From Gammaproteobacteria bacterium (GTDB taxonomy: Bacteria > Pseudomonadota > Gammaproteobacteria > Pseudomonadales > JAUIKI01), in NCBI GenBank assembly GCA_030430875.1, contig JAUIKI010000105.1, forward strand, positions 1 to 5,863: a stretch of 5,863 bases of DNA, in the 5' to 3' direction. The translations under genes were made by a program, and so were the position numbers. Below the pieces are notes generated by a model. It did not search any database, was not told where the DNA came from, and was given only the letters and a program-made list of their open reading frames with translations. Positions 1 to 5,777 of the stretch are shown piece after piece. Position 1 is the first letter of the stretch. Every line of letters begins with the position of its first letter.

Positions 1-95
1 ACATTAGGGACTGTCGTTCCAGGTGGCGGCTTATAGACAGATGTTGGAGCAGTGGTGATACATGAACTTTTCTTACTAAATGCTGGCATATGCAT
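1..95 (-). CDS. Probable PAAR-like (DUF4150-type) T6SS spike-tip protein, N-terminal fragment
   Basis: Only the first 31 codons are present; the gene runs off the left edge. The peptide begins MHMPAFSKKSSCITTAPTSV and continues YKPPPGTTVPN. This resembles the start of DUF4150 / Tox-PAAR-like proteins, which usually carry a Cys-Lys-Thr-Pro stretch followed by a Pro/Val-rich segment ending in Pro-Asn. Here the usual cysteine of that stretch appears to be Tyr21, although Cys12 lies nearby. PAAR-like proteins sharpen the T6SS spike tip and often carry a C-terminal toxin. The ATG at 95 is chosen over the in-frame ATG at 89 because it lies 9 nt from an AGGAG. The gene starts 12 nt after the DUF3540 stop, so it is probably co-transcribed. 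The family call rests on a short match plus context. Whether a toxin domain follows cannot be seen. Confidence 0.55.
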   Translation of the reverse strand, partial: MHMPAFSKKSSCITTAPTSVYKPPPGTTVPN

Positions 96-104
96 AATGA
101 TTTT

Positions 105-109
105 CTCCT
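105..109 (-). promoter_or_regulatory. Ribosome binding site of the PAAR-like gene
   Basis: On the minus strand AGGAG lies 9 nt before the ATG at 95. Its first two bases overlap the TAG stop of the DUF3540 gene (stop 108-110), so ribosomes ending the upstream gene finish on the next binding site. This fits translational coupling and decides the start in favour of the ATG at 95 over that at 89. Confidence 0.7.
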
Positions 110-989
110 AACCTAAATGAATTTGATCAGCTCTAACTTTAAAATCATCTTCAGTGCGCATCAGGGTTTTCTTTGCTTTAAAGAATGCAGTCTGCTTGAC
201 AATGTTTCGACAACGCTTGCTAGTTTGCTGAAACAGCTCAGAAACTTGGGTGTAAAAATATTTTGTCTTTTGCAAAATACGCTTTGCATCAATGCTCACT
301 AACGATGAAGACAATTGATAATCCTCACACTCTTGCTGATATTTATCAGACACCACAGAAATAGCGTCTGCTTTAGTTTTATGATTTTTATGCTCTGAAA
401 AAAACTGTTCACTCGTAAATGATATTTTCTGATTTTGTATTGCAAATTGGCTGCTTTCAATGCCATTTTGATTTTGAACAGATAGATTTACCATTTGCTC
501 ACCTTCGATAGCAACTTGTTTACCACAAAGATTCAAATTGCCTTTTGCATTTAAATTGATATCTCCTGCCGTGTTGTGAATATCTAAGTCACCAGAGTCA
601 ACATGCAAAATTGTTTTATTGGTTTCTACATTATATGAAACCATCAATTCCCCTGATGATTTTCGTAAATTAAACTGATTTACTTGATCTGCAGCTCCAT
701 GCAATTCAATCACATTGCCATTACTTAATTGATATTTTTCAGATAATGGAACTTTGGCAGACAATAAACTGGTAATAAACACTTCACCAGCACTGTCTAA
801 AACCGCAAGAACTAGATCACCAACATTTAATGAATTTGCTAAATCTTTAATTGCTGTTGCTTGACAAATGCTACTTGTATTTTGAAACATTACCGAAAAT
901 AACCGCTTTTCACTGCTCATTTTTTGAATAACAGCTGGTCCAACATAAGGAATATGGTTCAATACGTTCAAATTATTAATGCTCTGCAT
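108..989 (-). CDS. DUF3540-like T6SS accessory protein (293 aa)
   Basis: The predicted protein has 293 residues and no signal peptide or membrane segment, so it is probably cytoplasmic. Residues about 55-75 (NVGDLVLAVLDSAGEVFITS) look like the beta-rich, OB-fold-like start of DUF3540 proteins. Residues about 95-195 are short alternating strands such as LDIHNTAGDINLNAKGNLNL, of the kind seen in gp5/VgrG-like beta-prisms. Residues about 200-275 are more helical and polar, rich in Gln, Lys and Ser. The end, RADQIHLG, matches the usual DUF3540 C-terminus. The family has no firmly assigned function but recurs between pentapeptide/DUF2169 genes and PAAR-like genes; a spike-related or cargo-loading role is inference. 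The frame is open upstream to an ATG at 1052, but the ATG at 989 is preferred because GAGGAG lies 7 nt before it. From that start it overlaps the upstream pentapeptide gene by 14 bp. At 293 residues it seems longer than many family members, which are nearer 200, mainly because of the extended helical part. Confidence 0.75.
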   Translation of the reverse strand: MQSINNLNVLNHIPYVGPAVIQKMSSEKRLFSVMFQNTSSICQATAIKDLANSLNVGDLVLAVLDSAGEVFITSLLSAKVPLSEKYQLSNGNVIELHGAADQVNQFNLRKSSGELMVSYNVETNKTILHVDSGDLDIHNTAGDINLNAKGNLNLCGKQVAIEGEQMVNLSVQNQNGIESSQFAIQNQKISFTSEQFFSEHKNHKTKADAISVVSDKYQQECEDYQLSSSLVSIDAKRILQKTKYFYTQVSELFQQTSKRCRNIVKQTAFFKAKKTLMRTEDDFKVRADQIHLG

Positions 990-2814
990 GACTAAGCTCC
1001 TCTTGATAGTTTTTTTTAGGCTTCCATAATTCTGCTTCAGCAAGATCAACATCAGTATTTGTTAAATGCTTGGTATCAGCTGCCAATAAATTATTATTAT
1101 CCAATTGAACACGATGCCATGTTGAGCCAATCAATTTGGCTCTTGAAAAATCACAATTACTCACATCAGCATGTGAAAAATTTGCATAATGAATTAATGC
1201 AGTGGAAAAATAGCAAGCATTTATTTTTGCGCATTCAAAGCTGCAATAGTCCATTGATGCATTGGAGAAATTCACACCAGAAATAGTTGTTTGGTCAAAA
1301 ACTGTTTGCAACAACCCAGATGATTCAAAAATCACACTAGCAAGATTTGCTTCGGTAAAATCACTTGCAAATAAATTAGCACCGGTGAAATCACATGACT
1401 GAATCTTTGTTTTGCTAAAATCAACTTCTTTTAAAAAACTTGAATTAAAGCTAACATTTGCAAAACTGGATTTAGAAAAATCACTATCTGTGAAATCACC
1501 ATCATTCATACTTTGCGAAGTAAATTGACATGCTAATAACTCACACTGATGCATAACAACTTTTTCTAGCACTGTTGATGAAAAATCCACATTCTCAAAA
1601 TTAGTTGATTTAAGATAAGCCTCGAAAAAATTTATGCTTTCAAAATCTGAATTATCGAATTCAACTGCATCAAGATTAGCAGAAGAGAAATCCACAAATC
1701 TCAAAGTAGCAGATTGAAAGTTAGCATTAACCAACTTAGCATGCGTGAAATTTACATGTGTTAAGTTTGACTCTGAAAAATCCACATCTGTTAATTGTGC
1801 ATCAGAAAAATTAGATCCAGATAGATCAGAAGCAACAAAGCTTGCACCTTCGAAGCATTTCAATGAAAAATTCATTGATTTAACAATTGAATTTATAAAA
1901 CTCACATTTGCCAAATTAGCTTCGGCAAAATCAACCCCAGTAAAATCACACTCATCAAAGGTTGATCCAGTAAAATCAACCCCTGACAAATCAAGATCTT
2001 CAAAACAACACTGGGAAAACTGACAATTAGTCATAATTTCAGGAAGATGACTTAACTTTCGAAAATCTTGGTCAAAAAACTGTACGTTTTCACAAGAAAC
2101 ATGCTCAAAACGAACTGAATCTAACTTAGTTGAATCAGTAAACCGGCCATTCTCCATCACCATATTAGTAAATGATGCACCTGACATATCAATATCGTCA
2201 AAGGAAAAATTCCGAATAATTGAATCTGCATAGGATGCTCCGGCTTGTGATCCCCCGTCAAACCCAACATCGTTTATATTGCAATCTTGAAAACTTACGT
2301 TTGGCAACATGACTCGATTAAAATGGCAGTCAACAAATAGTGAATTAATAAAAACCAGGTTTTCACCACCACAGTATCCCTCAGCAAAACCCGTCATTTC
2401 ATTTTGCCAATCTTCTGGAATTTGTGACACATCTAAGCCAACGTCATCGAAGCTTTTAACTACTTTTTCTAGTTCATTGGTTGGCACATAGGATGATGTA
2501 AAAACAAATTTTTCAAACGTACATTCGATGAAAGAAGAATCTGTTAAAACTGAGTTTGAAAAAAGACCACCACCAAAAAAACTTGCTGTCAATTTATTTG
2601 CATTCATCAAACAATGATCAAAGGTTGCAATATCAAATCCACATTGATTAAAAATCACTTGATCAAATTCAACATTACTCCAAGTCGAATAGTGAATTTT
2701 TTTTCCTGAGAAACGCTCTTTTTTCAGCTGAAAAGAAAAAGCATTAAGCTGCTTTATTTCTTCATTTTCATTAAAATATGCCACTAAATCATCTGCTTTT
2801 TGATAGAATTCCAT
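976..2814 (-). CDS. Large stand-alone pentapeptide-repeat protein (612 aa)
   Basis: Nearly the whole protein is built of five-residue repeats with Phe or Leu at the central position, often as xxxF(S/T/E)xAN(L/F). Such repeats fold as a right-handed quadrilateral beta-helix. Residues 1-43 are non-repeat and partly helical, probably an N-terminal cap. Repeats run about 44-108, break for an insertion at about 109-150 (with PTNELEKVVKSFDDVGLDVS), resume, and continue to about 575 with a looser stretch near 247-262. Residues about 580-612 are a charged C-terminal cap. About a dozen cysteines occupy the i-2 position, two residues before the central Phe/Leu/Met/Ile (for example C58, C98, C163, C264, C289, C474, C524, C534, C554). 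There is no signal peptide, no membrane segment and no enzymatic motif. The gene starts 2 nt after the DUF2169-pentapeptide gene and overlaps the DUF3540 gene. Context suggests a structural or loading partner in T6SS assembly. A DNA-mimic role like that of Qnr/MfpA is possible for the fold but nothing supports it here. The fold is clear; the function is not. Confidence 0.88.
   Translation of the reverse strand: MEFYQKADDLVAYFNENEEIKQLNAFSFQLKKERFSGKKIHYSTWSNVEFDQVIFNQCGFDIATFDHCLMNANKLTASFFGGGLFSNSVLTDSSFIECTFEKFVFTSSYVPTNELEKVVKSFDDVGLDVSQIPEDWQNEMTGFAEGYCGGENLVFINSLFVDCHFNRVMLPNVSFQDCNINDVGFDGGSQAGASYADSIIRNFSFDDIDMSGASFTNMVMENGRFTDSTKLDSVRFEHVSCENVQFFDQDFRKLSHLPEIMTNCQFSQCCFEDLDLSGVDFTGSTFDECDFTGVDFAEANLANVSFINSIVKSMNFSLKCFEGASFVASDLSGSNFSDAQLTDVDFSESNLTHVNFTHAKLVNANFQSATLRFVDFSSANLDAVEFDNSDFESINFFEAYLKSTNFENVDFSSTVLEKVVMHQCELLACQFTSQSMNDGDFTDSDFSKSSFANVSFNSSFLKEVDFSKTKIQSCDFTGANLFASDFTEANLASVIFESSGLLQTVFDQTTISGVNFSNASMDYCSFECAKINACYFSTALIHYANFSHADVSNCDFSRAKLIGSTWHRVQLDNNNLLAADTKHLTNTDVDLAEAELWKPKKNYQEELSHAEH
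997..1002 (-). promoter_or_regulatory. Ribosome binding site that fixes the DUF3540 start
   Basis: GAGGAG on the minus strand lies 7 nt before the ATG at 989. It sits inside the last codons of the upstream pentapeptide gene, whose stop is at 976-978, and argues for the 293-residue start over the longer frame from 1052. Confidence 0.75.
1090..2685 (-). repeat. Pentapeptide-repeat coding array (15-nt period), stand-alone protein
   Basis: This is the DNA behind residues about 44-575 of the 612-residue protein. A degenerate 15-nt period is visible on the plus strand as recurring blocks like gaaaaatc or gtaaaatc followed by a short variable stretch. The array is interrupted at about 2365-2490 by the insertion described for the protein. 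The repeats are diverged at the DNA level, so they look old and selected at the protein level rather than recently expanded. Confidence 0.8.
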
Positions 2815-2816
2815 TT

Positions 2817-5129
2817 CTAATCTCCATGAAAAAGTTCAAAATTACTACTTTTCATATTTGCTTCCACAAACACCGTATCAATCATTTCAGCACCAAAAAA
2901 ATCACTCCCATACAAGTTGACATCATAAAAATTCACTCTAGTTAACTTAGCCTCATGAAATGAAGCATCAAACATATCGCAATGCTTAAAATCTGTTTTG
3001 TTAATGCTAGCATGATGAAAATTTATAAATTTAAGCTTCGCAAATGAAAAATCCACTTCATCACAGTGAGATTCAGCAAATTGTGCCGAATTTAAATTAG
3101 CATTTGTAAAGTTTGTCTGTGTAAGTATCGCTCCGTCCCAGACACTATCAGGCGCCTGAATAGAGGTTAAATTAGCATAAGAAAAATCTGCAGCTTCGCT
3201 AGCTCGCAATTCATTCATCAGCGACCCAGTAAAATCGGCATTTCTTAGCACTGCCCCTTCTAATGTTGCATTACTAAAATTAGCATTTTTTGCTGACACA
3301 AATTCTAATATTGCTTCTGAAAAATCTGAGTTTTCAAAGCAACTATTATCAAGCTTTGCTTCAATTAAATTTGCTTTATCAAAGTCAGCATATATTGCCT
3401 GAACATTTGTCATGTTTGCACCGCATAGCTTAGCCTTATCAAAAGCAGCCTCACTCAAATCTGCACCATAAAAGTTAGCTTTTACTAATTTCGCATTTGT
3501 GCAATCAACATTAGTCATGCAAGATTCAGAAAAATTCAAACCACTCAAATCTGTATCAACAAATATCACGTGATCCAAGTTTGCATGAGAAAAATTAGTT
3601 CCTTTCAAGTTAACATTAGTGAATACACTTTGACTCAAATCAATATAACTAAAATCAAGGTTAGATAAATCTAAATTTGTAAATTCAAAATTTTCAAATG
3701 ATTTCTTTTCATTTAATCGCTTAACAACCAAGGCACGCGTTAATTCCTCTTCATCAGCAAGGCCATATGCTGCAATGATTGCATCCATCTGCTGCTGCTC
3801 TTCTGGTAACAGCTTAGGGAATTCACCTTTTTCGCGGGCGTCGATTAACGATTGAATTTTCGGACTATCCGATATACCATCTGGACCGAAATTATCGAGC
3901 ATTTTTGCTAGATGTGCATCTAACTCTTTCCAGCTTTCATTAATAATCTTATTTACATTCTCAATTTCTGCAGCATTTTTTTCATCTTCACTAAGATCAT
4001 CTGTTACTTGCTCATCATCGTCATCCAGATCAACCCACTCAGCTTCTTCATCTTTTTTTGCCTGTTGAAGGTCTTGAAAATAATCTTGCAGCGTTTTACT
4101 TTGTTCATCTAGTGGTTCGCGGATGATAAAAACTTCTTGAATGTGATCTGTTGACTCATCTGGCATAATTAACACACCACGCCATGTCAGATATAATTTT
4201 TCTTTGGTGACATCAGCATATAATGTGTCGAGATTCATGGTGATTTCACCAAACTCAAGATCATTCTCAACAGACAAACTATGCTCTAACTCCACATCAG
4301 ACACATCTTTTTGAAGAATAAAACAGCGCACTCGCAATCCAGGCAACACTGTTTTTAATTGCTGATATTCTGGATGCATGTGGTTAAATTGCAAAAGTTC
4401 ATCACCGCGCAAATACCCTTTCACCTGCATATCTTCAGGTGCACAATTATAAAATTGGTAATTAAAATCAGCGAATGGCGCTGGCCAACGCTCTTTAATC
4501 CAAGATTTATGGTATGTTCCTACCAACTGAGAACGCTCACCCCAATTACGCGGCACAGGTCCGAAACCTACAGGCTGTATTTTTTGATTACGTCGTGTTA
4601 TTCGATCATTTAATGATTCAATATTTGGCAAATAATGCACATTGCCATGATCACTTTCAGTGACATCTTTACCTTTCCCATAGGGATTGGATTTAAAGCC
4701 TTTTCCACCAAAGGCATGATGCAAATCAATCGGCATGGTGGTGAATGGTGTTGGTCCCACAAAATCTTTTGAATTCTCCCACGCTCTTTCGCCGGTTACT
4801 AGCAAGGTTTTTTTTAAATTGCCAACCTGGAAACTAACTTCACATTCAGCTACCGGTTCTTTGCTGTGGCAATTGGCGTGGCATAATAAATCTGCGTACG
4901 GTTTATAAAACGCCATATCAGTTTCATAGGTCAACACCACATCTTGCAATTTTTCTTCATTTAATAGCATGTCGCCTTGCAAAATATCTTGTTCTTCAGC
5001 GTCAGCAACCACTGCATTAGCTTTCAAGTCATAGGTCGCTTTGACGATGAACGTCAATGAGCGTGATGGATAGTTAATCCATCCTGGAATGATTCCAGCA
5101 GAATAAGGACTTGTGTTAAAGACATTCAT
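2817..5129 (-). CDS. DUF2169 T6SS adaptor-like protein fused to a pentapeptide-repeat domain (770 aa)
   Basis: Residues about 15-340 are a DUF2169 domain. Diagnostic stretches are FIVKATYDL (27-35), DLHHAFGGKGFKSNPYGKG (135-153), LPNIE (167-171), PVGFGPVPRNWGERSQLVGT (186-205), a Trp-rich continuation to about 215, YNCAPEDMQ (227-235), YLRGDE (239-244) and LTWRGV (314-319). DUF2169 proteins occur in T6SS loci; the Agrobacterium protein Atu3641 is reported to be needed for delivery of the effector Tde2, so an adaptor or loading role is likely. Residues 341-475 form a helical, strongly acidic linker (for example DLDDDDEQVTDDLSEDE, 367-383). Residues about 478-764 are pentapeptide repeats predicted to form a beta-helix. 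There is no signal peptide or membrane segment. The gene lies 74 bp after hcp and 2 bp before the second pentapeptide gene. No good ribosome binding site precedes the ATG at 5129, but the DUF2169 match begins close to it, so the start is plausible. Which cargo it binds is unknown. Confidence 0.88.
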   Translation of the reverse strand: MNVFNTSPYSAGIIPGWINYPSRSLTFIVKATYDLKANAVVADAEEQDILQGDMLLNEEKLQDVVLTYETDMAFYKPYADLLCHANCHSKEPVAECEVSFQVGNLKKTLLVTGERAWENSKDFVGPTPFTTMPIDLHHAFGGKGFKSNPYGKGKDVTESDHGNVHYLPNIESLNDRITRRNQKIQPVGFGPVPRNWGERSQLVGTYHKSWIKERWPAPFADFNYQFYNCAPEDMQVKGYLRGDELLQFNHMHPEYQQLKTVLPGLRVRCFILQKDVSDVELEHSLSVENDLEFGEITMNLDTLYADVTKEKLYLTWRGVLIMPDESTDHIQEVFIIREPLDEQSKTLQDYFQDLQQAKKDEEAEWVDLDDDDEQVTDDLSEDEKNAAEIENVNKIINESWKELDAHLAKMLDNFGPDGISDSPKIQSLIDAREKGEFPKLLPEEQQQMDAIIAAYGLADEEELTRALVVKRLNEKKSFENFEFTNLDLSNLDFSYIDLSQSVFTNVNLKGTNFSHANLDHVIFVDTDLSGLNFSESCMTNVDCTNAKLVKANFYGADLSEAAFDKAKLCGANMTNVQAIYADFDKANLIEAKLDNSCFENSDFSEAILEFVSAKNANFSNATLEGAVLRNADFTGSLMNELRASEAADFSYANLTSIQAPDSVWDGAILTQTNFTNANLNSAQFAESHCDEVDFSFAKLKFINFHHASINKTDFKHCDMFDASFHEAKLTRVNFYDVNLYGSDFFGAEMIDTVFVEANMKSSNFELFHGD
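2822..2826 (-). promoter_or_regulatory. Ribosome binding site of the 612-aa pentapeptide gene
   Basis: TGGAG on the minus strand lies 7 nt before the ATG at 2814. It is embedded in the final codons of the DUF2169-pentapeptide gene (…His-Gly-Asp-stop), so the two genes are probably translationally coupled. Confidence 0.7.
2838..3698 (-). repeat. Pentapeptide-repeat coding array in the DUF2169 fusion
   Basis: This is the DNA for residues about 478-764 of the 770-residue protein, about 57 five-residue units such as TNFSHANLDH and ANFYGADLSE. Some units are imperfect (about 640-668, where central Leu/Phe is lost in LRASEAADFS and QAPDSVWDGA), which may mark a loop or kink in the helix. The 15-nt period is diverged in sequence. 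Confidence 0.8.
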
Positions 5130-5155
5130 TTTCGCTATCTATTGAATTGGGGAAA

Positions 5156-5182
5156 TTGTTGCAAGCAAATTGCTTGCAACAA
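5156..5182 (-). terminator. Strong hairpin between hcp and the DUF2169 gene (possible leaky terminator)
   Basis: A perfect 12-bp inverted repeat with a 3-nt centre: TTGTTGCAAGCA, then its exact complement at 5171-5182. In the minus-strand transcript it lies about 21 nt after the hcp stop and 26 nt before the next ATG. Only a short T run (TTT, then CCCC) follows, so it is a poor full terminator. It may instead slow read-through or protect the hcp 3' end, giving more Hcp than downstream product. A dyad bound by a regulator is the other possibility. Confidence 0.5.
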
Positions 5183-5203
5183 AAGTGGAGACTTAAACCA
5201 TTA

Positions 5204-5689
5204 CTACGCGGTTAATGTTTTGTAATTATACTTTCCACGCAAAGCTGCTTCTGGTGAACCATCAACTTTTCTTGGCGTGAAAGCTATTTCAACTTCTGAA
5301 GCATAAACAGTAAAAGTCAACAACATATTTGCATCATCATTTGGATTAGAGTTATCTAAGCTCATATGGAAAGATGCAACACCAGCATCATGCAATGTAT
5401 GTCGCATAACTTCTTGCTCAGCACCATTTTCATCAGTATCAACGTAAACCAAAGTCATTTCAGCATTCTTTGCTTTGGTGACAGCATTGAACAAACCAAC
5501 TATACTTTTATCCACAGGTGTGGTGAATTGGTAGCCTTCTTGAGTAGCTGGACCAAATTTATTACCCACTGTTCCAGATGATGCCGAAAAATTACGAGAA
5601 ATCCCTGTTGCAGCACTCAATATTTTTAACCACCCTTCAAAACCACTAGACGTTACAGGACCTTCAACACCTTTAATTTCTAAATACAT
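5204..5689 (-). CDS. hcp: Hcp, T6SS inner-tube protein (161 aa)
   Basis: Hcp forms hexameric rings that stack into the inner tube expelled by the contractile sheath; some Hcp rings also carry small effectors in the lumen. The 161-residue length fits a single Hcp domain with no fused toxin. Family features seen are MYLEIKGVEGPV (1-12), GWLKILS followed by TGISRNF (19-34), GNKFGPATQEGYQFTTPVDK (42-61) with SIVGLFNAV next, an acidic-loop strand MTLVYVDTDENG (78-89) and a C-terminal LTFTVYASEVEIAF (124-137) like the Hcp C-terminal strand. No signal peptide is present, as expected for cytoplasmic Hcp. The ATG at 5689 has AGGAG 9 nt before it and starts directly at the conserved N-terminal strand. 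It is the first gene of the visible set and is separated from the DUF2169 gene by a strong hairpin. It is more diverged than textbook Hcp1, so the exact subfamily is unsettled. Confidence 0.87.
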   Translation of the reverse strand: MYLEIKGVEGPVTSSGFEGWLKILSAATGISRNFSASSGTVGNKFGPATQEGYQFTTPVDKSIVGLFNAVTKAKNAEMTLVYVDTDENGAEQEVMRHTLHDAGVASFHMSLDNSNPNDDANMLLTFTVYASEVEIAFTPRKVDGSPEAALRGKYNYKTLTA

Positions 5690-5698
5690 GATAACCTT

Positions 5699-5703
5699 CT
5701 CCT
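5699..5703 (-). promoter_or_regulatory. Ribosome binding site of hcp
   Basis: AGGAG on the minus strand lies 9 nt before the hcp ATG at 5689; a second purine run, GAAGG, lies 5 nt before the ATG. This strong site suits a highly translated tube protein and supports the start. Confidence 0.7.
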
Positions 5704-5722
5704 ATTAATAGTTAAAATAAAC

Positions 5723-5752
5723 CACCACTTAAACAAAGATGCCTAAGTGGTG
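5723..5752 (-). terminator. Rho-independent-type terminator upstream of hcp
   Basis: CACCACTTA (5744-5752 in minus-strand sense) pairs perfectly with TAAGTGGTG (5723-5731) across a 12-nt loop. Three more A-T pairs extend the stem past one mismatch. On the minus strand the stem is followed by GTTTATTTTAAC, a broken T tract. It lies about 25 nt after the stop of the upstream frame and about 33 nt before the hcp ATG, so it should end the upstream transcript. The outer A/T arms could also let it act weakly on the plus strand. The T tract is imperfect, so read-through into hcp is possible. Confidence 0.6.
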
Positions 5753-5765
5753 TTTTCAAAACACC
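5749..5765 (-). other. Second palindrome overlapping the terminator arm
   Basis: GGTGTTTT, one central base, then AAAACACC form a 17-nt near-perfect palindrome (7 bp with a 3-nt loop as RNA). Its 3' arm in the transcript shares the CACC at 5749-5752 with the terminator stem, so the two hairpins cannot both form fully. It could be an antiterminator-like competitor or an operator; the short overlap makes either tentative. Confidence 0.4.
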
Positions 5766-5777
5766 AAGGCCTTGATG

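Noticed and set aside
990..1052. Longer start (ATG at 1052) for the DUF3540 gene
   Set aside because: It adds 21 residues that lie wholly inside the upstream pentapeptide gene. The ATG at 989 has GAGGAG 7 nt upstream and yields the expected protein.
1745..2023. Plus-strand open frame of 92 codons with a repetitive Lys/Ser/Pro pattern
   Set aside because: It is the antisense of the pentapeptide array; the repetition comes from the 15-nt period and there is no ribosome binding site.
976..2814. Pentapeptide protein as a Qnr/MfpA-type gyrase-protecting resistance factor
   Set aside because: It is about three times the usual length of those proteins (about 190-220 residues) and lies in a T6SS accessory operon; only the fold is shared.
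2838..3698. Lower apparent GC of the pentapeptide regions than of the DUF2169 part, as a sign of transfer or recent fusion
   Set aside because: The repeats need many Asn, Phe, Lys and Ile codons, which are AT-rich in any genome, so the shift is explained by amino-acid content.
4359..4613. Plus-strand open frame opposite the DUF2169 domain
   Set aside because: It is opposite a strongly supported DUF2169 coding region, has no family features and lacks a ribosome binding site. The same reasoning rejects the other plus-strand frames at 117-302, 1059-1286, 2309-2491 and 5366-5581.
5704..5740. Possible hcp promoter with a TATTAAT -10 element
   Set aside because: The -10-like element abuts the ribosome binding site and the only -35 candidates (TTTAAG, TTGTTT) are poor or badly spaced; transcription would begin within the ribosome binding site.
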